Of a stretch of DNA of 64,000 nucleotides, positions 1 through 8,643 are shown piece after piece (position 1 is the stretch's first letter; every line of letters starts with the position of its first letter). This DNA comes from CAWBKV01 sp041946675 (GTDB lineage Archaea > Halobacteriota > Methanosarcinia > Methanotrichales > Methanotrichaceae): NCBI GenBank assembly GCA_041946675.1, contig JBHGAU010000002.1, positions 76,960 through 140,959 on the forward strand, given 5' to 3'. The position numbers and the translations under genes are program-made. The notes below the pieces were generated by a model that saw only the letters and a list, made by a program, of their open reading frames with translations, ran no database searches and was not told the DNA's origin.

Positions 1-228
1 ACCTGTGAATCCTTAATCATTCGTTCATGTCCTGGTCACTCAATACAATTTCGCCGAACATGCTCCCGCTTTTGGGCCAGTCCAGGTCTGCTCGCGCATG
101 TGGGCGGCGAAGAGCATTGGGCTGTATCTGTAAGCTGTCAGGATTTCTCGTTCTTCGTATGTAACCTAATAAAGCTGAATCTTATGATCATATGAAAAAT
201 ATGAGAAAGGGCATAATTTTGGAATCCC
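1..228. other. left edge, no confident gene
   Basis: This stretch lies downstream of the minus-strand SGNH hydrolase gene. On the minus strand one frame stays open for about 50 codons and ends at the stop at 17-19, but it has no usable start and I do not recognise the peptide. It could be the decayed end of another gene or chance. Confidence 0.3.
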
Positions 229-2373
229 TCATGGTTCAGGACCATAATCACAGACTGCATTTTTATATGGTGGGTCATAAACACAGACTCCGCTTTTATA
301 TGACCCGTCTGACTCGCTGGGGCAATCAAATTTTTCTAAAGACCAGTAAAGCTGAACGCCATTGATATCATTTAATGCTTTTAGCTCAATAGTATTTCCT
401 GTTATGGTCCCTTCCATCGTTGGTCCTTCATTACTTTGAATACGAAGTGTATCCCCATCTTGCGTCCATGTTCCAGAACTTTTGTCCCAAAAATCACAAG
501 CTGTATTATAAGATCCTAGATCTATAAAAGTGCCGTCTTGATGGAAGATAATAGCGCCACCTTCGATATCCCCGTTTTCACTACTTTGTATTTGTCCATT
601 TGGCAACTTTGCAGTAACATGAATAAGCCACCTACCAACAACGTTAAGTTTATATAACTCTTTGGGTGATAGTGAATTTGATACAGAGGATTGACTTACT
701 CTCTGAGCATTCTTTACCTCTACCTCCACTGGCTCAAAGCTGTTAGGATGATTTTTGGTATTAGAGTTCTTTTCATCATTCCAGTTGCCTGCGTTATCGA
801 CTACATGTACTCCATACCAATGTTTGCCAGGGGTTGATGGCGAATCAGTGAACGAGCCAGAAACCGGGCCACTTTCGTCTGATAAGGTATTAGTCTTAAC
901 CTGTTGCCAATCGCTCGTTTCATCCTTGCGCCATAGTTCCACCTGTTTTAAGTCTGAGCCATCACTGGAAGATACATTATAGCGGATGGTGAAAGACTCG
1001 CCAGAGGCCAAGCTAAGAGGCGTGACATCAAAGGCGAGAACTGTAGGATGCATCCATTCGGGCCATGTATCGCATATCTTCTCAACGATGGATCTATTGT
1101 ATTCTTTTGCTCCCTCGGTAGTTGGATGGCCCATCGCCTGGATTTTATCATCCCAATTGCAAGTTCTACTTTGTTCTGTGCATTGAGAAGCCATATCGCA
1201 TGGAGAAGCTACGTCTGGATGATTTATGGCCTCGATCTTGTCCTCCAGAGTGCAGGTTGAACGATATGTTATATCACATAGTTCAGTGCGATCAATATAT
1301 CTATGATCATCGGTCTTGCCACCATTCTCAATATCTGTTAGCTTCCACAACCAAGATCCGCCGGTGCCATAAGATCTACATGAGGGAAAATCAACAGGGG
1401 CAAAGATAACTCGCTCTTCATGAAATATGGATTTAGAATCCTCATTAGCGGAATCTACTGCTCCACTTAGACTGATCCTTGATTTATCATCAAACTTTTT
1501 GGAGTTATCTCTCATCGATACTATATGATTCGCATCTAAAGTCACAGCTCTGTCTGTACCAAATTGTTCGATTATATTTGGATCATCTAGAGACATTTTT
1601 TTGACAACGTCTTTTAACGCAGATTCGGGCGTATCTTCAGATAATATAGGATAGTAGCTTGTTACAACAATTCTAGAATTTCTACAATTATTCAATAACT
1701 CTTTGAGCACTTTTAGCATCGGGTCTTGAATGCCTGCACAAGCAGCATTTAGATCCTTATTTATTGGATATGAAAATGGATTAAGAATAGTCTTAACTTC
1801 TACATCATTTATTCCACCGGATACTAAAATAAGATCTATATCTCCGGGATTTGGAATATGATCCGCTTGTTCTAATAAAGTCGGATCCCAGCTACCCAGT
1901 TCAGCATCAAGAAAATTGTGCTTGCATATATCGATTTTAGCTGGCGCTGCCAGAGTCGCCCCATCGTGCGCGAGAACAGTTACCTCGATGGGCCTATTAA
2001 GCTCTTTTTGAAGCCATTTTGCTACTAGATAATAATATTTTTCGTCCTGATTTAGCCCCTCGCCCCAAGCAATCGAATCTCCTATTATAACCATGTGGAA
2101 GATATCAGCGTTCTGCGAATCCGCTCCGCCTAGAATGAAGTGATCTTGAAAAATAGGTACTAGAGCCCCATTTAGATCCATCCACTTACCTTGCTCTTTT
2201 AACTGTTCGCCTAAGGTTCCTTGTTCCAAAGTAAATTTTCCTTCCCCTATGGAATTTAGTGCAGAGTTCCCTGATTGCCATCCGAGCAAGTCTGATCGTT
2301 CTTGTCCTATGGCATTATATTGGGAAAGAATAACTGACACTAATAGCAATAAGCCTAATTTTGTGCAAACCAT
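229..2373 (-). CDS. secreted SGNH/GDSL-type hydrolase with C-terminal extension
   Basis: A 714-residue protein. The ATG at 2371-2373 was chosen over an upstream in-frame start because a strong GGAGGAGG site lies just before it and the product then opens with a signal peptide (MVCTKLGLLLLVSVILS...). SGNH block I is seen as GDSIAWGEG near residue 98, block III as GGIND near 187 and the catalytic His block as GHPTTEG near 410. After the esterase domain come a beta-rich region resembling an Ig-like or cell-surface domain and a cysteine-containing C-terminal domain with a DGTF motif. It probably acts outside the membrane on an ester such as a glycan acetyl group; the substrate is unknown. The base composition is more AT-rich than in the core genes, so transfer is possible. 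Confidence 0.75.
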   Translation of the reverse strand: MVCTKLGLLLLVSVILSQYNAIGQERSDLLGWQSGNSALNSIGEGKFTLEQGTLGEQLKEQGKWMDLNGALVPIFQDHFILGGADSQNADIFHMVIIGDSIAWGEGLNQDEKYYYLVAKWLQKELNRPIEVTVLAHDGATLAAPAKIDICKHNFLDAELGSWDPTLLEQADHIPNPGDIDLILVSGGINDVEVKTILNPFSYPINKDLNAACAGIQDPMLKVLKELLNNCRNSRIVVTSYYPILSEDTPESALKDVVKKMSLDDPNIIEQFGTDRAVTLDANHIVSMRDNSKKFDDKSRISLSGAVDSANEDSKSIFHEERVIFAPVDFPSCRSYGTGGSWLWKLTDIENGGKTDDHRYIDRTELCDITYRSTCTLEDKIEAINHPDVASPCDMASQCTEQSRTCNWDDKIQAMGHPTTEGAKEYNRSIVEKICDTWPEWMHPTVLAFDVTPLSLASGESFTIRYNVSSSDGSDLKQVELWRKDETSDWQQVKTNTLSDESGPVSGSFTDSPSTPGKHWYGVHVVDNAGNWNDEKNSNTKNHPNSFEPVEVEVKNAQRVSQSSVSNSLSPKELYKLNVVGRWLIHVTAKLPNGQIQSSENGDIEGGAIIFHQDGTFIDLGSYNTACDFWDKSSGTWTQDGDTLRIQSNEGPTMEGTITGNTIELKALNDINGVQLYWSLEKFDCPSESDGSYKSGVCVYDPPYKNAVCDYGPEP

Positions 2374-2610
2374 ATGCCCCTCCTCCTTATCCCAGTTGCT
2401 TGAAGCGATTTTTCCATCTACTCCAATTCCCTGCGTCCCCGATGTAATCATTATGCAGGTTAAACCAGCCAACATATCGCAGATTTCTGGCTAAGCTCAT
2501 CAGCCAAGATAGTAAGATCTGTGCAATTATTTGTATTTGTTGGATGATGGACTATTTTCTGATAACGGACAAAGATCTGAAGTGCGAAATTATTTCAGTA
2601 CTCCATGCCG

Positions 2611-2664
2611 CTATGGTAACGTTTATCCAGATCAAAGTCTGAACTACTACTAATGGGGACGATG
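2611..2664 (+). repeat. promoter/start-region duplication, copy A
   Basis: This 54-nt segment matches 3312-3365 at 51 of 54 positions. It carries a TATA-like GTTTATCC (2621-2628) about 26 nt before an ATG at 2653, the arrangement of a leaderless archaeal promoter. In this copy the ATG at 2653 opens a four-codon frame (M-G-T-M) that ends in TGA at 2665-2667 and overlaps the GTG start of the next gene. Confidence 0.9.
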
Positions 2665-2981
2665 TGAGCGAAGAGACTGACCTATGTCATAAGATAAGGA
2701 ATTTTGCTATCGCTGATAGTATCTCTTTCTCGAATCACGCAGGCGATAGAATGGTTGAAAGAGATATCTCGCTCGACGGTGTGATAAAGTTAATAATGAC
2801 TGGCGATATAATAGAGAAGCAGCTAAACTGCAATCCATGCCCTAACGTCTTAATTCATGGATACGATCGAAATGGACAGCTCTGTCACGTCTCTGTAGCG
2901 ATTTGTAAAAGTCAGTTGAGGATCGTAACGGTATACCGGCCTGATGAGGATAAATGGATTGATGGCAAAGTGAGGCTATGA
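2664..2981 (+). CDS. DUF4258 domain protein, probable toxin of a TA-like pair
   Basis: A 105-residue protein with a DUF4258-type core: SNHAGDRMVERDIS near residues 22-35, then a GDIIE turn and paired strands ending in VTVYRPDEDKW. DUF4258 proteins are found next to YgiT-type zinc-finger proteins in toxin-antitoxin-like loci, and such a gene follows here after 1 nt. The GTG start at 2664 overlaps the ATG/TGA of a four-codon frame that comes from the duplicated promoter segment, so translation may be coupled. An internal start at the MVERD methionine is possible but would remove the conserved His. Toxin activity is an inference from family and context. Confidence 0.75.
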   Translation: MSEETDLCHKIRNFAIADSISFSNHAGDRMVERDISLDGVIKLIMTGDIIEKQLNCNPCPNVLIHGYDRNGQLCHVSVAICKSQLRIVTVYRPDEDKWIDGKVRL

Positions 2982-2982
2982 A

Positions 2983-3252
2983 ATGGGTTCAGATGATGAA
3001 TGTTTAGTTTGCGGCGGCAAAATGCATGAGGGCACTACTGAAATCAAGGCTAGAATAGGTGATGTGGTCGTTGTGATCACGAACATCCCGGCTGTTGTTT
3101 GTGAGCATTGTGATGAAGCTTATTACTCATTAGAAACGGCTCAAAAGATCGATGAGGTCAGGAAGGCGTTCCATGCAGGAAAGCTTGTGACAAAGCCTCT
3201 TGCAGCTTGCGAGCTTGACTTAAATTCCGTGAGTATCTGCCAAGGAATGTGA
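2983..3252 (+). CDS. YgiT-type zinc-finger protein, probable antitoxin
   Basis: An 89-residue protein with two CxxC pairs, CLVCGG near residue 8 and CEHCDEAYY near 40, and the ITNIPAVVCEHC core typical of the MqsA/YgiT N-terminal domain. The DNA-binding HTH half of full MqsA is absent, as in many archaeal YgiT proteins. It starts 1 nt after the DUF4258 stop, so the two are co-transcribed. It most likely binds and neutralises the DUF4258 partner. Confidence 0.8.
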   Translation: MGSDDECLVCGGKMHEGTTEIKARIGDVVVVITNIPAVVCEHCDEAYYSLETAQKIDEVRKAFHAGKLVTKPLAACELDLNSVSICQGM

Positions 3253-3311
3253 TCTACTACGTAATATAATGTTTATTAGATAATGCATTTGTGACATTTT
3301 TCTGTATCATA

Positions 3312-3365
3312 CTATGGTAATGTTTATCCAGATCAAAGTCTGAACTACTACCAATGGAGACGATG
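3312..3365 (+). repeat. promoter/start-region duplication, copy B
   Basis: Second copy of the segment at 2611-2664, offset by 701 nt. Its TATA-like GTTTATCC (3322-3329) lies about 26 nt before the ATG at 3354, which here opens a full gene. This is probably the original location, with copy A arising when the toxin-antitoxin-like pair was gained. Confidence 0.9.
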
Positions 3366-4004
3366 GGAGATCTGCTGGGGAATGTCAGGGAGTTTGGATC
3401 GCGCGGCAGCCGAAAGGAGGATGCTCAGAAGCTTTTCAGCTGGGGCGTCCAGGATGTCGTGGCCAGGACTCCAGTAGCCGGTGAGGCGGGAGTAGCTATA
3501 GTCTTTGATAATGGGCTGATAATCTACGCCAGGTATTTCCTCAATCTTGATCCCACTGAGTCTGAGGACAACTGCGAATTTATCCTCGCACTCAGGAATG
3601 ACCTCCGATCCAGGATAAGATATAACGTATTTTATTCAGGCTATATACATGGACAGGGATACATAAGGGTCAAGATAGCCGAGACCGATAACAGGACAGT
3701 TCAGAGAATGCTTGAGGACCTGTATGTCCCGGCGCTCAAGAACATCTATAAACCGATCATAAGTCAGTTCAAGGGATTCTATTCAAAGGATTATTTCGGC
3801 GTGGAAGCGGACAATAACCATGGAGAGATATATTACTCACCAGTAAGATACAGAAGCGAGCATAAGGATGCAAAGATCTGGGACGTTGTAGGTAAGCTCC
3901 ATGAGCTTGATGCCATGATGCGCGAAGGCGATATTAGGCATGCACTTGCTGAACTGGATGTGCAAATGAGCTTCCTTCCGAGCGTTATGTGGTCCGATAT
4001 TTAG
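3354..4004 (+). CDS. conserved hypothetical protein
   Basis: A 216-residue soluble protein that I do not recognise. It has no signal peptide, membrane segment or cysteine cluster. The middle is aromatic and charged (FYSGYIHGQGYIRVKI near residue 93) and looks like an alpha/beta fold; the C-terminus is helical. The start is fixed by the leaderless TATA spacing and by the duplicated promoter. Its 3' end overlaps the convergent TPR gene by 4 nt. Confidence 0.65.
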   Translation: METMGDLLGNVREFGSRGSRKEDAQKLFSWGVQDVVARTPVAGEAGVAIVFDNGLIIYARYFLNLDPTESEDNCEFILALRNDLRSRIRYNVFYSGYIHGQGYIRVKIAETDNRTVQRMLEDLYVPALKNIYKPIISQFKGFYSKDYFGVEADNNHGEIYYSPVRYRSEHKDAKIWDVVGKLHELDAMMREGDIRHALAELDVQMSFLPSVMWSDI

Positions 4005-7000
4005 TTCAAGATCTGTAGCATCCCCGGCAGACTTTCGAGAATAGCCTTGTAATCATTCTCGTGAAGCTTGGCTTTCATGGAGACCAGGAACTTTCGCGCC
4101 TCAGGAGTAAGATCTGACCCCTCAAAATACTCTACGATTCTCGATATAAGCAGGCTGACAGTCTTTGAATAAACGGAATCGCTATGGCTTGTCGCCAGAT
4201 GCAGGGCGCGGTTATAATCGGTTAAAGCCGCATCATTACGGCCTGTCCGAGCCTCGCAGTCTGCTATGGTAATTAATGCCCTGATGTTCAAATCCAAGTA
4301 GCCCATAAGCCTTGTATGGCGCTCCAGCAGAACGGCTATCTCCTCAGCCTTTGTGAGATCTTTTTGGGATAGGGCAACTGCAGCCATATCATCATAAACC
4401 AAGAGAAGATCATATACTGCACCGATCTTGCTGAAGATCTTTAATGCATCCTTAAGCTTGGCCTCTGATTCTGAATAATCATTCTTGAATTTGGAGATAA
4501 GGCCAATATTTCTCAAAGCTTTGGCCTCCTCATACCTATCGCCAAGCCTTCTTGATAATGCCAAAGCCTTTTGATAGTTATTAAAAGCCTCGCTGTAGAG
4601 CTGCTCTCCCTGGTAGAACTCACCCCATGCGCTGTAAAGCTGAATGCGCATCGGCTGATAGTTCAATCTATAAATCAGCGTCTCTGCCTTGGATAAGTAG
4701 AATTTGGATTCCAGTGACTGCTGAGAATGCAGCTTGAACCTTGCCATTGCTATATAGCACTCGCTGAGATCAGGCATTGCTCCCAGGCCCTCGAATGTTT
4801 TCATCGAGTTCTGCAAAAGCTCCTCAGCATTCTCCCTCCATCCTCTCAGGCTCTGAACGGCGCTCAGATTCATCTTTACAAGGCCTATGCACGGCTCTGC
4901 CTTCAGCCTATCAAAGATCTCAAGGCTCTGCTCAAGCATTTCCGCAGCCATTGCCCAATCTCCTTTGCCTCTATAAACTGTGGCAGCATTGAGCATCGTC
5001 TGGGCTGCGCCATATAAATCTTCTAATTTTTTGAAGAGGGCAGTGCTCTCCATAAACTTAGATATGGCCTCGTCCCACTCATACCTGTCTGCATGAGCGC
5101 TTGCAAGAGCTGCCAGCACTTCGGCCTTCCCGCTCAAATCGCCTGCAGCCTCCATCTCCTTCAGCTGTTTCAGATAGCCATCAACGCTCGCCTTGACATC
5201 GCCCTGGCCCGATTTGATCATATCTATATCAGCCTGCATCTCTGCAGCCCCAACAGCATCTCCCTGGCGTAAGCGTATTTCTAAGCCTCTCTGGAAGTGC
5301 TCCATTGCAAGGGCCCATTCGCCCCTGCGGTAGTAGAATGTCCCCAGATTATTCAGCACCTTTGCAATTCCATCGGAATCCTCAAAGGCCTCGAAGATAT
5401 CCAGGCTCTTCTGATAGCATTCCAGGGCACTGGACCAATCGCCCTTTTTATAGTAGATGCTGGCTATGTTGCTCAAAACAGAAGCTGTACTGCTATCATC
5501 GCCGATCCTTTCAAAGCACTGCAAGCTTTGATTATATTGCTCAAGTGCATTGCTCCATTCACCACGGCGATAATACATATTTCCGAGGTTGTTTCCTGCG
5601 ACTGCCATGCTATAGTCATCGCCGAGCCTATTCAAAATCTCCAGGCTCTCCTTATAGCTGGAGATGGCCTCGTTCCAGTTACCCTCTTCCATATAGATAT
5701 TGCCCAGGTTACAGAGCACCACAGCAACGCTATAGAGGTCTCCCTTTGATCGGAATATCTCCAATGCATCGCAATATTCAACGATCGCTTCTCGATTTTT
5801 GCCGAGCTTATAGCACAGCTCTGCAAAACTGCTAAGCGATGTGATGAACTCACGTACATCTTCAAGCGACTTCTGTAATCTTAAACACTCCTCATAATAA
5901 CCCAGGGCTCTCTCCAGATCCCCCGAATCGGCCAATATAATTCCCATGCTCTTCAGAGCATTTGCCTCTCCCTTCGCGTCACCCAGCTCCCGAAAGATCC
6001 TGAGGCTCTCAAGGCAGCATTTCTCCGCCTTTTCGATCGATCCGCTCTGGCAATATATGCTTCCGAGATTGCCCATAGTTGTTGCAATGCCGTGTCTATC
6101 GCCAATCTTTCGTTTTGCATCCAGGCTCTGGGTGTAATATTTTATTGCCTGAAGATCATCTCCCATATCCGCATAGATGTTTCCGAGATTGTTTAAGACG
6201 GCAGATAAGCAATGAGTGTCTCCAAGATCCTCGAAAGATTCCATAGCCACCTTGAAATGGGCAACGGCCTCATCCAAATCTCCTTTGAGCTGGCATGTGT
6301 TTCCCAGATTCACCCGAACAGTCGCAATGCCTGTAGAGTCGCCCAATTCCTCTTTAATGTTCAAACTCTTCTGCAGGTGCTCTGCAGCGCTGGAGAAATC
6401 TCCCTTGAGTTGGCAGATAAGGCCGAGGTTATTCAACGTCTTGGATATTCCCTGTCTATCGCCAAACCTTTCCTGTATCTGGAGAGTCTGATCGTATAGA
6501 TCAACGGCCGTATCCAGATCTCCCTTTAGCTGATAGATGCTTCCGAGATCGGATAATGTTTTGGCTGCATCCAGATCATCGCCCGATGCCTTCAAAAGAT
6601 CTATAGATCTCTGATAGCACGAAACGGCATTATCCCATGCACCCATATCGATATAGATCAGACCAATATTATTCAGCGCCGTCGTTATGCCGTGCAGATC
6701 GTCCAGCCTCTCCTGGATCTCCAGATTTCGGCGATAGCAATTGAGGGCATCGGCATACTGGCCCATTTTATAGTAAATGCTGCCCAGGCTTGAGAGAGTT
6801 CTGGCAGCGCCGCTTGAGTCTCCCTGGCCTTCCTGTATATCCAGAGCCTTTTGGAAATGCTTTATCGCATTATTCCATTGTTTTATCTCAATGTATACAA
6901 GGCCCATGGAGCTTAATACCGATGCGACCTCTCCCAGATCGCCGATACATTCTAGCGATGTTAAGCTCTTATGATAGTACTCGAGTGCTAGGTTCCATTT

Positions 7001-7864
7001 TTCTGCCTGTGAGCAGATGCTGCCCAGAGTGCTCTGTATCCTGGCTATTCCGGCATTATCCCCTAGATCATCGAGGTTATGGAGCGCCATCTCATAATAA
7101 TCAATTGCTCGATCCCAAACTCCCTCAAGCTGGCGAACCATGCCGAGGCTTGCGAGGACCTTTGCTGCGCCCTTTTTATCCCCACAGCGCTCTATTTCAC
7201 TCAAGCTCTTCTGATAATACTCCTCTGCGGATGTCAGGTCTCCCTTAAGCTGGCATATCCTCCCCAGGTTGCTGAGGACATCAGCAGTACCTGCCTTATC
7301 TCCGGCATCCTTGAGGATTGCTAAACTTTCCTCATAGCATCCAAGTGCATGTCCGAGCTCCTCCTGGCGGAGATGAATATTGCCCAGGCAGTTCAGCACT
7401 GATGCCACAGATAATGAATCCCCAACTGCGTTTAGAGCATCTAGCTCGCGTTTATAATATTTACAGGCACTGTCCCAGTCCTCAACCTCCAAATAGATGT
7501 TGCCCAGACCCCCCAAAGCCTTGGCCGCATTTCTTCTATTGCCCTCTTCTTCAGCCAGCCTGAGACTCTGCTCATAATACTCGATTGCAGCCTGGTTGAA
7601 GAAGAATCTATGTGCCAGGACTCCCAAGGAGAACCAGCTCTGAAAGCTCTTTTGCTTTGAGGCATGCTCTGCCAGTTCCTTGAGCTTCGTATGCATGAGG
7701 GCGCCATCTGAAGATAAGGCTGCCTTAATGAAGGAGGAAAGCGGATCGGGTGCATTAGAGGAGATGATCTTCAATTGTTCGAGCTCATAGCCTTTTGGAT
7801 TCGCCAGCACTTCGGCGAATGCGCTAAGACCCGAAAGAACGCTATCTTCAGACATCTCCTCCAC
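4001..7864 (-). CDS. giant tetratricopeptide-repeat protein
   Basis: A 1287-residue protein made almost entirely of TPR units with a period of about 40 residues, roughly 26 in number. Each carries a motif such as LGNIYLE..DWDNA...Y..SL...E..GD. The 40-residue period, with a GD at each junction, is that of TPR_12/kinesin-light-chain-type arrays rather than the 34-residue type. There is no signal peptide or attached catalytic domain, so it is probably a cytoplasmic protein-binding scaffold. The GTG start at 7864 fits a TATA-like TAATATATAG at 7888-7897 (leaderless); an ATG three codons later is the alternative. The partner is unknown. Confidence 0.9.
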   Translation of the reverse strand: MEEMSEDSVLSGLSAFAEVLANPKGYELEQLKIISSNAPDPLSSFIKAALSSDGALMHTKLKELAEHASKQKSFQSWFSLGVLAHRFFFNQAAIEYYEQSLRLAEEEGNRRNAAKALGGLGNIYLEVEDWDSACKYYKRELDALNAVGDSLSVASVLNCLGNIHLRQEELGHALGCYEESLAILKDAGDKAGTADVLSNLGRICQLKGDLTSAEEYYQKSLSEIERCGDKKGAAKVLASLGMVRQLEGVWDRAIDYYEMALHNLDDLGDNAGIARIQSTLGSICSQAEKWNLALEYYHKSLTSLECIGDLGEVASVLSSMGLVYIEIKQWNNAIKHFQKALDIQEGQGDSSGAARTLSSLGSIYYKMGQYADALNCYRRNLEIQERLDDLHGITTALNNIGLIYIDMGAWDNAVSCYQRSIDLLKASGDDLDAAKTLSDLGSIYQLKGDLDTAVDLYDQTLQIQERFGDRQGISKTLNNLGLICQLKGDFSSAAEHLQKSLNIKEELGDSTGIATVRVNLGNTCQLKGDLDEAVAHFKVAMESFEDLGDTHCLSAVLNNLGNIYADMGDDLQAIKYYTQSLDAKRKIGDRHGIATTMGNLGSIYCQSGSIEKAEKCCLESLRIFRELGDAKGEANALKSMGIILADSGDLERALGYYEECLRLQKSLEDVREFITSLSSFAELCYKLGKNREAIVEYCDALEIFRSKGDLYSVAVVLCNLGNIYMEEGNWNEAISSYKESLEILNRLGDDYSMAVAGNNLGNMYYRRGEWSNALEQYNQSLQCFERIGDDSSTASVLSNIASIYYKKGDWSSALECYQKSLDIFEAFEDSDGIAKVLNNLGTFYYRRGEWALAMEHFQRGLEIRLRQGDAVGAAEMQADIDMIKSGQGDVKASVDGYLKQLKEMEAAGDLSGKAEVLAALASAHADRYEWDEAISKFMESTALFKKLEDLYGAAQTMLNAATVYRGKGDWAMAAEMLEQSLEIFDRLKAEPCIGLVKMNLSAVQSLRGWRENAEELLQNSMKTFEGLGAMPDLSECYIAMARFKLHSQQSLESKFYLSKAETLIYRLNYQPMRIQLYSAWGEFYQGEQLYSEAFNNYQKALALSRRLGDRYEEAKALRNIGLISKFKNDYSESEAKLKDALKIFSKIGAVYDLLLVYDDMAAVALSQKDLTKAEEIAVLLERHTRLMGYLDLNIRALITIADCEARTGRNDAALTDYNRALHLATSHSDSVYSKTVSLLISRIVEYFEGSDLTPEARKFLVSMKAKLHENDYKAILESLPGMLQILN

Positions 7865-8254
7865 CGCCCAAGCAGCTCATCAGGAGATAATATATAGTTG
7901 TGAATGAATAATTAAACGAAAATCCGGATGAAGTTTTACGGGGTAGCAAGTAGCTGTTAAGTCCTCCCCTAAAATCGACCTCGTTATTGGCCATCGTTTC
8001 TCCCCTCGATTGCTGCCTTTAGTATATGGATACTACTTATCTCATCAGTAATAACTGTCCATGCATATAAAATCTCCGATTTATTAGGATACGATATCAT
8101 ATCATACTAAAGTTAGTATTAGTAATATTTTATATCTAAACAAAAGCGTTTGCACCAAACTGCGATTCTTTTTAGACTGGTAGCTTGGAGTTATAATTCG
8201 AAAGTAATAACTAGAAACGCTTCGCGGAAAAAATGTTTATATGCTTTCAAACAT
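7865..8254. other. intergenic region upstream of the TPR gene
   Basis: About 390 nt without a convincing ORF. It holds the minus-strand TATA-like box of the TPR gene at 7888-7897, an AT-rich centre with a perfect inverted repeat at 8104-8119, and the region downstream of the minus-strand ferredoxin gene. I see no tRNA-like structure. Confidence 0.6.
8104..8119. promoter_or_regulatory. perfect inverted repeat, possible operator
   Basis: ATACTAA and TTAGTAT are separated by AG. The half-sites resemble those at 26453-26469 (ACTAAC/GTTAGT). It lies 240 nt upstream of the TPR start and 135 nt beyond the stop of the ferredoxin gene, so its target is unclear. Confidence 0.35.
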
Positions 8255-8641
8255 CTATCTCAATACCAGCTTCAGGGCACGCTGCGGGCAGCCTGTAATA
8301 CAGGCCCCACACTGTATGCATTTGCCGGGGTCAGCCACAACTCTCCACTCATCAAACCTGAAGGTTCCAGTCGGGCATACGGAAACGCAGGCTCCACAAT
8401 GTATGCATTCATCTTCATCCTTTATGACGGGTATCTCGAGTGTAACTACTTTGACACCCCTGCGTTCAAATGCCTCTTTGACCTCATTGCATTTATCCGG
8501 AGATACTTCAAGGACAATCTCGCCGCTGACAGCATCTATGCTTGCCCGCTCTATATTGACCAATGTAGATGTCTCCAAAATTACGGAGGCTATGAGAGGC
8601 TGGCGTACAATGCCAGGAGCCACATGCAGCATCAGCTTCAA
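8255..8641 (-). CDS. NIL domain ferredoxin of homocysteine biosynthesis (MA1822 type)
   Basis: A 128-residue protein. Residues 1-75 form a NIL domain (VSPDKCNEVKEAFERRGVKV), followed by two [4Fe-4S] motifs, CIHCGACVSVCP and CIQCGACITGCP. In Methanosarcina acetivorans the homologue MA1822 works with MA1821 to make homocysteine from aspartate semialdehyde and sulfide. The MA1821-type gene lies directly upstream with a 2-nt gap, so the two form an operon. The ferredoxin probably supplies electrons for sulfur insertion. Confidence 0.9.
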   Translation of the reverse strand: MKLMLHVAPGIVRQPLIASVILETSTLVNIERASIDAVSGEIVLEVSPDKCNEVKEAFERRGVKVVTLEIPVIKDEDECIHCGACVSVCPTGTFRFDEWRVVADPGKCIQCGACITGCPQRALKLVLR

Positions 8642-8643
8642 CT

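Noticed and set aside
1..170. Minus-strand open frame ending at 17-19
   Set aside because: About 50 codons open with no start codon and no recognised family; kept only as a comment on the left edge.
5305..5835. Long plus-strand ORFs opposite the giant TPR gene
   Set aside because: They run antisense to a clear repeat protein, recur with its period and have no SD or TATA-like support.
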